Shown: positions 1 through 11,660 of the stretch, one piece after another | Numbering within the stretch: position 1 is the first letter of the stretch | Layout of the letters: the number at the start of each line of letters is the position of its first letter | Position numbers and translations under genes: made by a program | Assembly (NCBI GenBank): GCA_036346275.1 | Contig: CM070723.1 | Span: forward strand, 27,162,176-27,226,175 | Direction: 5' to 3' | DNA length: 64,000 nt | Source of the DNA: Otatea glauca | Lineage: Eukaryota; Streptophyta; Magnoliopsida; Poales; Poaceae | Notes under the pieces: generated by a model | What the model was told of the DNA's origin: nothing | What the model saw: the letters and a program-made list of their open reading frames with translations, nothing else | The model's database searches: none

Positions 1-104
1 TTTTCTAAAAGAAAATCCAAACTTGACTAATAGAACACTCTTGACTCGTCTCATTCTCTACTTCTTGCCTTTGCTAAATTTACCGTCTTACTGGCCGTTT
101 TGGA

Positions 105-398
105 TGGAGCTCTTATTCAAAGTTCTTGTGGAGCAGATGCCGATCGTTCCGACCTTTGAGGAGTCAGCTGGCGGCTACGCCATGGAGTTGTGGAGAGTAC
201 TTCAGACGCTTGGAGGCTTCTACCGCCCACTTTACCGAGGAGGATCCAGCGGAACGAGAGTGGGAGCCAGAGGGGAGTGCAGACCCCGTTGTTGCAGAGG
301 ACCCAGTAGTAGGTCACCAGGATAGGTTCGCTCCGATGCCCGCTCATCCACCGGTGTATGCGCCGGATCAGCCTCAGCCAGGGTGGCTGGATGAGTGA
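105..398 (+). pseudogene. Acidic ORF upstream of gag (family A), broken
   Basis: I do not recognise this protein. The last ~45 residues are rich in Glu, Asp and Pro and end in PVYAPDQPQPGWLDE before a TGA at 396-398. The same C-terminus occurs upstream of gag in the nested family A copy (28577-28894, minus strand), so it belongs to the element and not to host DNA. The nested copy is longer and predicted helical. Compared with it, this copy has lost roughly 90 bases in the middle and has a shifted frame upstream of ~230. It sits ~275 bases before the gag start, so it would be a separate first ORF. Function unknown. Confidence 0.55.
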
Positions 399-674
399 GT
401 GTCAGCCTTGGAGCTGTGTTGAGACTCGAGTGTGAGTCGCGTCTTTAAGTTAGTCTTTACCTTTCTAGTTGACGTTAAGGTTTCGTGTTTAGTTTGCTTC
501 TTTGTAATGCTGAGTGTGCAGTATGTGTTGCAAAGCTTGTAGGCTTAAATAAGCACCATACCAAGTTAAATAAAGAATTGTTCAGTTTGGGTATAACATA
601 TCTCCCCGCTTTAGAAATTCTTACTTCTTATCTATGCTACATCTACCTTTCCTAACCTAAGAGGCAATCATCAG
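399..674 (+). other. Leader between upstream ORF and gag
   Basis: There is no ORF of note. The stretch is AT-rich and has a counterpart at 28352-28576 on the minus strand in the nested family A copy. It probably forms part of the 5' untranslated leader of the genomic RNA. Confidence 0.5.
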
Positions 675-1850
675 ATGGTGAATACTCGAGGAAACAACGG
701 TGCTTCAGGAAGTGGACTGCGTCAGAATGACAACCCCAACGATGGAGGCAGCCCTCAACCACCGACGATGAGACATGCGTAATCTAGGAGCATTTCGCAA
801 AGACAGACTCAACCGATGCGGATAATGATGCAGCGATGCAAAGAGATGACCAATGCAAAGATAAATCACAACAACCCCGCAACTCGTAACAATCATGGTG
901 GACCTCGACCTATGTCAAAGCTATCGATTTTATGAGGACTAGGCCACCAACTTTTTCGAAATGTGAATCCTTTGGAAGCCGATGGACCGGCTTAGGACAA
1001 TTGAGAAGAAGCCGCACATCACTCGGTGTGAAGGAAATGAGAAGGTGCTTTACGCCTCTCATCAACTGGAAGGGCCGCCGCAGAGTGGTGGGAGAACTCT
1101 TGTGCGCTCATGGAGCCCCACAGAGATAACACGGGAGGAGTTTACTAATGCTTTCACAAAGATCATGTCCCGGAGGGAATGATGGACCTTAAGAAGGAAG
1201 AGTTCGAGCTTTGAAGCAAGGAGGCCAACCAAAGGCGAATACTTGAACAAATTTACTCGATTAGCTCGCTATGCCCTCAAGACGTAGCGATAGATAAAGC
1301 CGACAGTCTCGTTTCATGAAGGGATGAACTCGGACTACAGTGGGGTGATTACCCACAATTTCCCGATTTTCGTGAGCTGGTAAATAAGGCTTTGATCCTA
1401 GAGGATAAGCGCAAAGAGCTAGGTGAAAACCGTAAGCGCTTGATGAACAATCAGGGTGGACGTCCAAATCATCTACGTTTGAGGATGTCACCACAGCAAT
1501 TTGCTAGATTCCAACCACCAGCTGCAAATAAGACATCAACTCCTACACCTCGCCATGCCAATCAGAATTTTCAAACTCCAAAGATAGGGCAACAACGCAC
1601 GAGAGGAAATCGGAATCCGCAGTGAAGAGATGCTATACCGCAATGAGCCAGGGCACTTTTCTAATAGGTGTCCACAGAAGGGAGGCATCACGCCAGTTCG
1701 TTTCAACCTGGGAACAACACCCGCTAAAGCACCAACATCAGGAGGAAATCGTGCACCAAGCCAAGCTGGAGCAACCCGCAATCAACCGTGCGTGGAAGGA
1801 TCAACCACATCACCGCGGATGGAGCTCAAGAGGCAACAGACGTCGATTGG
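675..1850 (+). pseudogene. gag: Ty3/gypsy gag (family A copy 1), multiply frameshifted
   Basis: Gag would form the virus-like particle and bind RNA. The start is the ATG at 675, giving MVNTRGNNGASGSG, as in the nested copy. The capsid region (~930-1500) includes remnants of FMRTRPPTFSGN, CEGNEKVLYASHQLEG, EYLNKFTQLARYAP and LILEDKRKELGENRKRLM. The nucleocapsid region near 1630-1690 retains MLYRNEPGHFSNRCPQKGG, a CCHC zinc knuckle whose first cysteines are lost. Many one-base indels break the frame (for example around 780, 960, 1200 and 1620). The nested copy reads the same protein with one in-frame stop only, so the damage is specific to this copy. Confidence 0.85.
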
Positions 1851-2250
1851 GTAAGTTTCGGTCAACTCGATTACACTCTACGCTTTGTTTGATTACGGAG
1901 CTTCGATTCGCTTGTGTCTCAAAGTTTTGCAACCAAGAATGGATTTAAAGTGGTGAATCTTAAGTGTGTGCTCTTAGTCCAAGCCCGGGATCCGAGCTTA
2001 GATCTAGCCTTGGGTGTTTGGGAGCTAAGTTGCTTATGGATGGGATAGAATTTCTAGCTTAATCTTATCTTGATAGACGCGCAATCCCTAGACGTCATCC
2101 TTGGAATGGATTGGCTGTCAAAGCATAAGGCTGTTTTGGATTGTGGCGAAGGATCGTGACTTTGGAAGGCCCTAGTGGCAAGAAAGTGGAGTTTCAAGCG
2201 ACCGCAGGTTCGAGATGGGCAGTTAATGGTCAACAGCGTGAAAGCCATCA
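1851..2250 (+). pseudogene. pol: Retropepsin (protease) region, degraded
   Basis: An aspartic protease would cut the Gag-Pol polyprotein. The active-site region near 1885-1930 reads as YGAS followed by a frameshift; the nested copy has the normal DSGASHSF at the same place. Both the catalytic Asp-Ser pair and the frame are therefore lost here. Further on, remnants of the stretch ending in LGMDWL and WL-KH can be made out near 2095-2130 with shifts. It lies between the gag zinc knuckle and the reverse transcriptase start, as expected. Confidence 0.7.
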
Positions 2251-3620
2251 GCATGGAAGATGTGCCAGTGGCCAGGGAATACCGGATGTGTTTCGAGAAG
2301 ATTTGCCGGGATTGCCACCGGACCGTGATATCGAGTTTGTTATCAAGTTAGCGCCAGGTACAGCACCGATATCAAAGAGACCATATCGGATGCCTACTGA
2401 CGAGTTAGTGGAAATGAAGAAGCAGATTGAGGAACTGCAAGAAAAAGGTTTCATTAGACCAAGTTCATCACCGTGGGGAGCCCCGGTTTTGTTTGTTCGC
2501 AAGAAGGATGGAAGTCTTAGAATGTGCATTGATTATCGTGCACTGAATGAAGTAACGATCAAGAATAAGTATCCGTTGCCGGGATCGATGACTTATTTGA
2601 TCGATTAAGAGGAGCTGGAGTTTTCTCCAAGATAGATCTTCGTTCGTGATACCATCGCTTGAAGATCCGAGCAGAGGATATACCTAAGACCGCGTTTTCT
2701 ACGCGATATGGACATTATGAGTTCACAGTCATGTCATTTGGATTGACTAATGCCCCAGCGTATTTCATGAACATGATGAATAAGGTTTTCATGGATTACT
2801 TGGATAAGTTCGTTGTGGTCTTCATAGACGATATTTTGGTTTACTCAAAGACCGAAGAAGAGCATGCAGAACATCTAAGGATGGTTTTAGAGAGGCTGCG
2901 AGAGCATCAGCTGTATGCTAAGTTTAGCAAGTGTGAATTTTGGAAGGAGAAAGTAGAATTTCTTGGTCATGTAATGACTACTAAAGGAGTAGCAGTTGAC
3001 CCAAGCAAAGTGGACGCAGTGTTGCATTGGGAGCAACCGAAGTCTGTTACCCAGATCCGTAGTTTTCTGGGAATGGCGGGATATTACCGTCGGTTCATAG
3101 AAGGATTCTCGACAATTGCTAAACCCTTGACGCAGTTGTTGAAGAAAGAAAAGAAATTCGCATGGACGCCAGAGTGCGAGAAAAGTTTCATGGAATTAAA
3201 GAAGCGTTTAACAACAGCCCCCGTATTAGTATTGCCAGATGTGCAGAATGGATTTGATATTTACTGTGATGCTTCGAAGCAAGGCTTGGGATGCGTGTTA
3301 ATGCAAGAAGGCAAAGTCGTTGCTTATGCGTCGAGACAATTAAGACCGCATGAAGTGAATTACCCAACGCATGATTTGGAGTTAGTCTGTAGTAGTGCAT
3401 GCTTTAAAGATATGGCGCCATTATCTCATAGGAAATAGATGTGAGATATATACGGACCATAAGAGTCTCAAATACATATTCACTCAAGCCGACTGAATAT
3501 GAGACAAATAAGATGGTGGAGTTAATTAAGGATTATAACGTGGGAATCCATTATCACCCTGGAAAAGCCAATGTGGTGGCAGATGCTCTGAGTCGAAAGA
3601 GCCATAGCGCAAATACATTG
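2251..3620 (+). pseudogene. pol: Reverse transcriptase and RNase H (family A copy 1)
   Basis: This region copies element RNA into DNA and degrades the RNA strand. Reverse transcriptase runs from IPDVFREDLPGLPPDRDIEF (~2280) through KRPYRMP, FVRKKDGSLRMCIDYRALNE (~2490-2550) and the catalytic FIDDIL at ~2820-2840, the usual plant gypsy form of the YxDD box. A frame change near 2580 turns PLPRIDDLFDQL into a short wrong-frame tail, and a second break at ~2650 interrupts the DLRSGYH motif. RNase H follows with IYCDASKQGLG (~3260; first acid Asp) and ends in VVADALSRKS (~3575-3605). It is split near 3390-3520 by frameshifts that destroy the DHKSLKY motif. The longest open stretch is 259 codons (2659-3438). 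Confidence 0.92.
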
Positions 3621-5134
3621 TCAATGGAGGATCAACCGGAATTATGCAAGGAATTTCAGAAGCTAAGATTGGAAGTCGTTCAAGAGGAATGATAGCTGCG
3701 CTAGAAGTGAAGCCAACACTAGAGGATCAGATTAAAGAAGGTCAGCAAGATGACGATAAAATTTCAAAAATCAAGGCTAAAAAGGAAGAAGGCCTAGCCT
3801 TAGATTTCACTCTGGATGAGCAAGGAACTATGTTCTTTAAAAGCCGAATTTGCGTACCGGATAAAAAGGAGCTAAAGCAATTGATTCTTGAGGAGGCTCA
3901 CGATTCTAAGTACTCAATTCACCCAGGAAGTGCTAAAATGTATCAGGATTTGAAGGAGAGATTCTGGTGGCCGAATATGAAGCGTGAAGTGGCTGAGCAT
4001 GTTGCATTATGCGACGTATGTCAAAGAGTAAAAGCCATGCACCAAAGACCCGCTGGTTTGTTGCAGCCGTTAAAAATTCCGGAATGGAAGTGGGAAGAAA
4101 TCGGAATGGATTTTATCACCGGTCTACCTAAGACTCAGAAAGGTTACGATTCCATTTGGGTTATTGTGAATCGTTTAACCAAGGTCGCTCATTTCATCCC
4201 AAGAAAGACCACTTACTCCGAGATCGTTTAGCGTAATTGTACATGTCAAGGATTGTATGTTTGCATGGAGTGCCCAAGAAGATTGTGTCGCATGAGGTAC
4301 CCAATTTACCTCGAGATTTTGGAATAAGTTGCACGAAGCAATGGGAACCCGTCTGAATTTTAGTACAAAGATATCACCCGCAGATGGGTCGATGAGAGAG
4401 TAAATCAGATTTTAGAGGATATGTTGAGAGCTTGTGCTTTAGCTTATGCTACCTCTTGGGATAAATGTTTGCCATATGCAGAATTCAGTTATAATAATAG
4501 TTATCAAGCTAGCCTACAGATGCCACCATTCGAGGCATTGTATGGACGTGCTTGTCGTACCCCGTTGAATTGGAATGAAACGGGAGAACGTTTGGTTTTT
4601 GGGCCAGATGTTCTCGAAGAGGCAGAAAGTCAAGTTGCAATGATCAGAGAGAGGTTAAAGATAGCACAGTCAAGACAGAAAAGCTACGCAGATAATCGTC
4701 GTCGAGATTTGAGTTTCGAACCAGAAGATCATGTGTATCTCAGGGTTTCCCCTCTTAAGGGCGTTAAGAGATTCCACGTTAAAGGGAAGCTTGCACCAAG
4801 ATATGTCGGTCCGTTCAAGATTCTGAGCCGTCGAGGAGAGGTGGCTTATCAGTTAGAGTTGCCTCAGTCTTTGGCAGGAGTGCATGATGTATTCCATGTG
4901 TCGCAGCTTAAGAAGTGTCTCAGAGTGCCCACGGAGCAAACCCCGTTGGATGCAATAGAACTGCAAGAAGATTTGACTTATAAAGAGCAACCAATCGAAT
5001 TTTGGATGGTATGGAACGCAAGACCGAAACAAGTCTATTCGCTTTGCGAGTTCGATGGAGCAATCATTCAAAGTGAAGCCACTTGGGAGCGAGAAGAAGA
5101 TTTAAAGTCGAATTCCAACCTATTCTATAGTTAG
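3621..5134 (+). pseudogene. pol: Integrase with C-terminal chromodomain (family A copy 1)
   Basis: Integrase inserts the DNA copy. The N-terminal zinc-binding HHCC domain is seen at ~3895-4030 (EEAHDSKYSIHPGS, then CDVCQRVKAMHQRP). The catalytic core starts at IGMDFITGLP (~4095; first Asp). The second Asp motif and the Glu region fall in the gap 4231-4420, where a stop in frame and indels break the frame. The reading then resumes at 4421 with the core end and the GPF-like segment (YVGPFKILSRRG, ~4803). The tail from ~4970 (LTYKEQP) to SEATWEREEDL (~5100) is the chromodomain typical of chromoviruses, slightly scrambled in the middle compared with the nested copy. The stop at 5132-5134 is 36 bases before the LTR. 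Confidence 0.9.
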
Positions 5135-5159
5135 CCCCGAATCTCGCCGAGATTACATT

Positions 5160-5170
5160 AAGGGGAGGTT
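5160..5170 (+). other. Polypurine tract of family A copy 1
   Basis: The purine run AAGGGGAGG directly precedes the LTR start and would prime plus-strand DNA synthesis. The complementary tract is found at the same place in the nested copy (23833-23848). Confidence 0.8.
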
Positions 5171-5479
5171 TGTAACATCCCAAAATTCAGCTTAATTAAG
5201 TTTTATTTGCTTAAATGTGCATTTGTGATTTTCTGGAATTTATTTGGATTTTTCTGGATTTATTTGAATTAAATCTTATGTCAAGTTTATTGCTTTTTAT
5301 CCAAAAGTATTTAAATCTATGCAAAGTTAAAATAAAGTTTTGGCAAAATATTTTATTTGAGTCCGTAATGTCTCAAAGTAATTTTGAGATTTTTCTTGGA
5401 TTTTTCTGATTATTTTATTGCCTAAAGCAAATTAAATGAATTTACGAATTATTTTAATTGAAAACTCTTTTAAAAGCGT

Positions 5480-6300
5480 TGAGCGATCTTTGGGCCGCCC
5501 ATGCAACCGTGCGGCCCAAGTCAGCCCATGCAGCCCTTTTGGAAACCGAAACCCTAAACCTAATCCGCTGACCGTTGGATCGAGATCCAACGGCCGAGAT
5601 TGCGCCGCGTGGCCGAGCGCTCTGAGCCGTCGGATCAGCGCCGCGTGTACGCGCCGGATGCGTCCGCGTCACCTCTCCGAGTCGCCGCCGGAGTCCGCCG
5701 TCGCCACGATGTCGTTCTCGGAGTCCGGGCCGGACACGCCTCCCCGTGCAGCTATTTAAGGCGCCGCCACGGCGTTGGAATCTCACCCGCGCCGCATCCG
5801 CGCGCCTCCGCCGCCGAGACGCCGCCGCTGCGCGTGCGAGCTCGCTGAGTCGCCAAGCCCGCCGCGTTCTTCGTCGCATTTCCGCCGCCGTTTCGCCGTT
5901 TCGAGCCGTGCCGGTTCCAGATCGGAGATCCCCGTACCTCAACGCGTCGGACCCGTGAAGCAGTAGCGGCGTTTTGTCGCCGGAACGCCGTCGTCGAGGT
6001 CATCGTCCCCAAGTCCGGTGAAGTTGCGCCGCCGCACCGCCATTGTCGTGTGGAAGCTTCCAGAACCGTCGGATCTCTCGTGAAGGGGCGAGATTGTGCC
6101 ACGTCTCCGCGTAAACAGTGAACGCCTCGGGTACGTGCTGGCCGTTAGATCTAAATCCCGCGGTTGTCGTCTGCCACGTGGGGTGAGATCGGTGGCGTTA
6201 GATGTGATCGTGCGGTGGGATTCCGCCGCGCAGTGGGCAAATCGGCGCCGCCGCGTGTCGGCGCTGGTGCCGAGGCGCCGTGAGCCGAGTCTACCGTAAG
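5480..6300 (+). promoter_or_regulatory. GC-rich promoter block of family A LTR
   Basis: About 0.8 kb of strongly GC- and CpG-rich DNA is flanked by AT-rich DNA, with a TATA-like CTATTTAAGG at 5752-5760. The same block and TATA variant (TTAAATAG on the + strand) recur in the reverse-oriented LTR at ~31385; the copy at ~23250 has TTAAGTAG. It is inferred to be the U3/R promoter region with transcription starting shortly downstream. Confidence 0.5.
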
Positions 6301-6712
6301 CCGCGAGCACTGTGTGGGCCGGGTCCATGGACCGAGGACACGCGTCAGCTTCCGATTGGCTCAGTCCAGTGCTGACGTCATGCTTGCGTCATAATCATAT
6401 TTTCAATTGGAAAAATAATCCGATTGGAAATTCGGTGAAGATGACGTCATCATGAGGTCACGCTGACGTCATAAATCATCCTTTTCAAGATAAAAATAAA
6501 TCTGTTAATTTCGAATTTCGATTTTCTCGATTTGATATTTATTTCAAACTTTAAAAGGCTATATCTTTTGCATCGTAACTCGGATTTGAGTGATTCCAGT
6601 TTCTAAAAATTTGTAAAATTGAGATCTATTTAATGGTGAATTTTATTTGATTTTTGGAGTTCAATTGCTCTCTGTTTTGGCATTTATTTGCTTTTCTCTT
6701 TGATGCGCGTAG

Positions 6713-6793
6713 ACGTTGAATTGTGCGACGCTTCGGAGGAAGATCAAGCAACCCAAGAGCAATCTTCAGATCAAGATCAGGACCTATTCCAAG
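6713..6793 (+). other. Predicted acidic exon 1 inside family A LTR
   Basis: This 81-nt segment is bounded by GTAG on the left and by the GC-type donor AAG|GCAAGT on the right. It reads (D)VELCDASEEDQATQEQ..., rich in Glu, Asp and Gln. Both other family A LTRs keep the same length, frame and bounds (22269-22349 and 30383-30463, minus strand). An upstream ATG at 6703 is in frame, so an unspliced start there is also possible. Confidence 0.5.
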
Positions 6794-7997
6794 GCAAGTT
6801 GTGCTTTGATCATGTTGAACCCATGTTTATAAAATTGCTATGTTTGTTTTACACTATTGCATATATTTCAAATATACAACTGTTTCAAATTAGTTTGGGC
6901 TTAGCTAAAATACCAGATTGATCTATACCCTACCTTGTCATTGTATGCCATGATCCATTGTCACCTTAGATTGGTTTAATATAGTTGGTTGATAATTATA
7001 ATCAACATTGGAGGTTTAGTTCGTATTAGTTGCTTAGCCATGCCACGTCATCACATGTGTCATCACCATTGATAATTAATCTTGATTAATGGAATATGGA
7101 ACAATGTTATGAACTTGTGTGTCATGTGGGATATCACGATGAGATTGAGTTGTTGTGGCGAGTCATGTCACGCAACGATGTTGAATTGTTGATGGCACGT
7201 GGTGCTTGGTAATCAACTGGGTGATAGTCACTTAGATTGGGGCAAGTGGCAAGGGGCGAGGAGGCCAAGGTGGGCCCAATGGGTAGATGGTATGTGGATG
7301 TCTTGCCTTGATCACACTAAGGACTTAACCTTGCAAGCCTTTGACCTGAGTCAATCATGCAACCACATGTCTGGTATGGGCCAGCCTAGCTGAGTAATTT
7401 GCAAAGTCTTAATGTTGATACTATCGTGGTCGGTGTGAGTTCCCGGGTCAGGGTGTAATTCACATGGCGCAAGAGGGGGGCCCTGGATGTGGTTTACAGA
7501 CCCGCCAGTGTTGAAACCTTAGCGGGTAGTATCGGGTTAAGATAGAGCATTGTAAAGGCTTTGTTATAATCTTTCGCCTTTGTGGTGTTTGGTTGTATCA
7601 CGTGGGTAAAGTGCATAACCTCTGCAGAGTGTGAAACTATTCGGATAGCCGTGCTCATGGTATTGAGCAATGCTCGGAATTCTGATTAAGGGTTAGTTTA
7701 ATAAATTGGACAACTTGGTTGGGATGGCAGGATGGCCATATGGAAGATTGGAACTTGATTTAGGATTGGAAACTTGGTTTACTTGAGAAATACTGAATTT
7801 ATTTATTATTGCTATTTGTTTTACATTCTTTACAATCTATTCACTGTATTTGTTCATAAATGCTGCTTATTGCAAAATAGCCATGATAGCCTATCCTTTG
7901 GAATAAGCCTTACATATAGATAAATAGAATCGCATTACATGCACAACTTGTTGAGTGCTTTAAGTACTCACCCTTGCCAAACAACAATAATCAACAG

Positions 7998-8053
7998 TTG
8001 AAGAATCTACACCTGTGTTGGAAGATGAAGTTCATGAAGACACGAGTCATTAG
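7998..8053 (+). other. Predicted exon 2 with stop, family A LTR
   Basis: This follows the acceptor ATCAACAG (7997 is the last intron base). Joined to the G left over from exon 1, it reads V-EESTPVLEDEVHEDTSH-stop, so the frame stays open across the predicted 1204-nt intron and ends at TAG 8051-8053. The copy at 29130-29190 (minus strand) keeps the acceptor and frame; the copy at 21010-21066 has lost the AG but keeps the frame. A branch-point-like CTCAC lies ~28 nt before the acceptor. Confidence 0.45.
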
Positions 8054-8338
8054 GGTCCGAGCCTTGTCGGTTGCCTGTGGTGAACTGATGAGCTATCTAC
8101 GTTTCTACTTTCCGCTGCTTAATTATTAGCTTATATTCTCAGTCTTGCCCTGCGTGGCTTAATAATGTAAGTTGGTCATAAGATCATACATTTAGTTATA
8201 TCAATAAATGAACTATTATTCTATTATCGTTGTGTATGATGTGATATGTACCAATGTTAAGCTGTGTGCACTAGCGTTGATCCTGGGAATAGTGCAGTAA
8301 ACACAGTGGGTTCGAATCAGTGGATTCGGGTCCCTACA

Positions 8339-8823
8339 GTACCCAAAACAAATTCACACAAATCGACACAAGTCTAACAAATGTCAAATACTCAACACAC
8401 ATTGATAGGTTGACCTTCGCATGGTCTTACAATACAATTGACAGAATGATAGAAACCATCTATGGAACTTGATTGACAATACACCCATATATTCTAGCTA
8501 ACAATCTAAAACTATATCTAATAGTGGTGACACTCTTTCCTGAAGAAAGATGCCTTCCTAAGGCTTCAGCTCTTCAACTCAATGACACAACACATTTTGT
8601 CAAATGTTCCGCAGTTCACTTTTGAGAGCAGCTCAAGTAGTTCCCTAATAAGATAAATGGCCATGATGTAGGATTATCAAAATCTTCCTATAAAAGTCTA
8701 GTCCTCTCTTCTTTTTGGAAAAGGATGTCCTCCCCTCCTTTCTTGCCGGCCGCTACTTGCGTTGCGAGCCAATGTTTGGAACTGTTGCGGAGAAGTCGTT
8801 CACTGATTAGCTACTTGAACATA
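8339..8823. other. Remnant DNA between elements; copia-like LTR terminus
   Basis: 8339-8431 resembles the last ~90 bases of the copia LTRs at 10335-12581 and 59437-61047 (shared: GTCAAATACTCA..., then GTTGACCT--CATGGTCTTACA). Family A copy 1 appears to have inserted into it. From 8432 to 8823 I see no gene or repeat I can name; the reverse strand contains a purine-rich stretch but no convincing protein. Confidence 0.4.
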
Positions 8824-10137
8824 TGTAACATTGCAAAAATTCTAAATAATAGAAATAGAAATATAAAAATTAGAAAATGAAATTGAATAGAATTGTTAAT
8901 TAGAGTGTCAAGAATGAATTAAACTATTATCTCAGATTTGAACATCTTGAAATCCAACCTTAACAAAAGGATAAGTTACATAATAAAACTTCAAACCAAA
9001 CAAAATGCGAAAATAAACTGGAAATATAAGTTCACATTGAAATTTCATTGAATCAGAATTTCTTCTTTAATTTTGGTTCTTAAGAAATATTTATCGTATT
9101 AATTTCTATTTTCCCACAATGCAAAATGCAAAACATAATGAGGAATTAAACCCTAAGTATTTAATTATTGTTATTGATGCATTTTCTGAATTATCTCGAT
9201 TTTATTGACTTTTCTTGGATTTGTTGATTATTGTTTGAAAGAAGAAGTCCTTTTAATGAATAATCAAACATGTGATAAGTAATAAGAAAAGATTTTAAAA
9301 TAAAAAAATAACAAAAAATACCTGTAAAATTCGTGGAGATATCCAGGACCCTAAAATATATGTTAAAAGTCATGTCAAAGTATTAAAAGATAAAAAGAAA
9401 GGTAATTAATGAATCATGACTGACAAATAGTAAAATTGCCAAAAATTAAATTGCCATAAATTCGATGTGAAAATTTTTATATTATCTTCATCCAGGATAG
9501 AGAAATCTACAGTAAAAATATCAGGAAATAATTAATTTATTTGTTATTTATAAAAATTCAAAAATAGAATTGCTGAAAATATAAGAATCAGATTGTCAGC
9601 ATTTTTGTAAATAAAATAGAAAATATAATAAATCCAAATATTTAATATACACTTATATGGCCAAGAGGAACTCTTATAAAAAGTTTCAAAAAGTTTTGAT
9701 AAGATATAAACTTCCATAAAATTCAAAAATAGAAAACACAATTTTACGCACAGTAGCTTGTCAGAATTTCTATAAATTATACAGGTGTCCAATAGGTCTA
9801 AACTTTTTATGGTAGGTTCTAAACTAACTTTAGTAGACTCAGTAAATTTCTCATTAGTTTTTCGACAAGAGAGGTATCTGATCCATTGAACTTATCCTCC
9901 CTCTGGTCACTAAAAATTGATTGAGGTCACCATTCCTCTCGCGCCGGATGTAACCCCCGAAGCTGTAGCTCGCACCACCTGTGGTCCTTCGGCCGTCATC
10001 ACCATGCCACGCCGCCGCTTGGTGTCGCCCTGCCCAGATTTCCCGCAATTCCGCCCATACCTTCTTTTGTTCAGCCGCCACAATTCGCCGCCGAGTTCAC
10101 ACCTACTGTTCAAGCTCCACTGCAGCAAATCGTCTGC

Positions 10138-10145
10138 TATAAAAG
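10138..10145 (+). promoter_or_regulatory. TATA box of family B LTR
   Basis: TATAAAAG is followed by a pyrimidine-rich stretch (CTTCACTTCCCCTCTCAC). It is conserved in the 3' LTR at 34679-34686 and is inferred to direct LTR transcription. Confidence 0.55.
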
Positions 10146-11660
10146 CCGCTCTGTGATCGCCTTTTAGTGCCCTTCACTTCCCCTCTCACTTCATTCACTC
10201 CTAACTGCGGACAGCCTTCAATTTCTCTTGTTTTTAGAATTAGCCGAGGAACCCTAGAGTTGAGCCGAGACTAAATTCCGCCGATACACTCAACCATTTG
10301 CCAATTCCTTCAATTCATAGCATTATCAAGATACTGAAAGACCGAGATGGCGACCAGAGGGGTGGTGAATGGTCCCAAAATAAATTTTCCCACCTCTTAG
10401 ACAAATACTAGCCAAAGACTCAGTACTACTTGTAAAGAACAGAGACTAGAAAAACACAAGCAGTGTTCAGAAAATAGCACGACTCCAAAAGCCAATCTGT
10501 GATCTTGGCTTGCTCGTGAGATTCTAATGATCAAGATAGACTTGAATGCCTTCTCACATGTCACAGTAAGAAGGATATCACAGGAGTAAACACCAAAACT
10601 CGATCAATTAAGAATTCATCATGAAGGGACAAAAGATCGGTTTCTTTGCAGAACTTGAACCAGGGTTGCCTAGAGGATTTGGATATGTTCTGAGTGAAGA
10701 TTCATCCAATCAATCTCTCATCCTTGGTAACAAGAACCATAAGCAAATCAAAACTAAAGAACTGCAAGTCACACGTTTACGCATTTCAAGAACACACACA
10801 TTTACAACTTGCAACAAGAACGCAAGGATTGCCTAAATGATTGAAAGCATCGAATCAAGAGAAGAGTTCATCAACCATGAATTTCAACAAAGATTCAATA
10901 GCATGTAGAAGGAGATGAGGCAAATCCAAATTACGTAAAGTAAATTGCAAGTAAGTAAATGCGGAATTTAGATAGCAGAATTTAAGTGCGTAATGTAAAT
11001 GCGTAAAGGAAATGAAACAAGAACATAAATGAAGGACATTTCATTTCTGGAAGGGAGGTTTACAAAGCCTCACAACAAAGTGGGCAAAACTCAAATGAGC
11101 GAGAAAAACCTCGAACCTTCAAAGAGGGAGGCTGCCTACCCTCTCTATTTATAGTGACCTGGGATCAATTCCCACCCTTGGATGTCTTGCTTCAATCCTA
11201 AGCCATCTTCCAAGAGCCAGGATTTGATCCTTACACTGTCACTCACAACAACTCTCAACTACACTCAGGTACTTTTTAGTACACCTGAAAGCAAGCTACA
11301 CTTATCCACTACTTTATCTTCCAGAACTGCAACCCTACAGCTCTCCTTGATCCTAATGATAAGTTAGCTTCTCCATTGATCTCTTGTCTCTTCGAACTGC
11401 ACCGACTTCATCTCCGGCCATCTTCCGGCGAACTTCCGGCCAACTTGAACCTCCCGCCATCCCATACCTAGTTCCAGCCTCCCTTCACCTCACCATGACC
11501 ACCAAATGAAGTCCTACATTCACAAAGACAATAAATCCCTTCTTGGTTCTATCATGAACCCGTCACAACAATTTGATCATGAGTTGGGGTTAGAAAGGAC
11601 TAAAAACGGACCAAAGCATTTCAACCAAATGTAGACAGGCTGTTCTCAATACAGCAGGAT

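Larger units (their letters stand above)
1..8338 (+). mobile_element. Ty3/gypsy Tekay-type chromovirus, family A copy 1 (5' part outside window)
   Basis: The internal region (1-5170) and 3' LTR (5171-8338) of an LTR retrotransposon are present. Its domain order is gag, protease, reverse transcriptase, RNase H, integrase, chromodomain, which is the Ty3/gypsy order; the C-terminal chromodomain and gag style point to the Tekay (Del) lineage of plant chromoviruses. The 5' LTR and primer site lie before the window. All coding domains carry small indels and stops, and this copy is more decayed than the family A copy at 20724-31991, which helped in assigning domains. The five bases after the LTR are GTACC; the matching left target duplication would be outside the window. 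Confidence 0.93.
5171..8338 (+). repeat. 3' LTR, family A copy 1 (3168 bp)
   Basis: The LTR runs from TGTAACATCCC to GGGTCCCTACA, with the usual TG...CA ends. Both family A LTRs at 20724-23832 and 28949-31991 (reverse orientation) match along its length. It has an AT-rich first 300 bases, a GC-rich block (~5480-6300) with a TATA-like CTATTTAAGG at 5752-5760, then AT-rich sequence carrying a short acidic ORF and several blocks shared with other LTR families in this window. The many overlapping ORFs in the GC-rich block are a composition effect. Confidence 0.93.

Noticed and set aside
5454..6328. Many overlapping ORFs of 60-162 codons on both strands in the GC-rich LTR block (also 22638-23433 and 30996-31596)
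   Set aside because: GC-rich DNA has few stops; the predicted proteins are Arg/Ala-rich, differ between LTR copies and match no family.
8305..8320. Pol III B-box-like GGTTCGAATC near the end of family A LTR
   Set aside because: No matching A box at tRNA-like spacing and no tRNA fold; conservation is explained by the LTR terminus.
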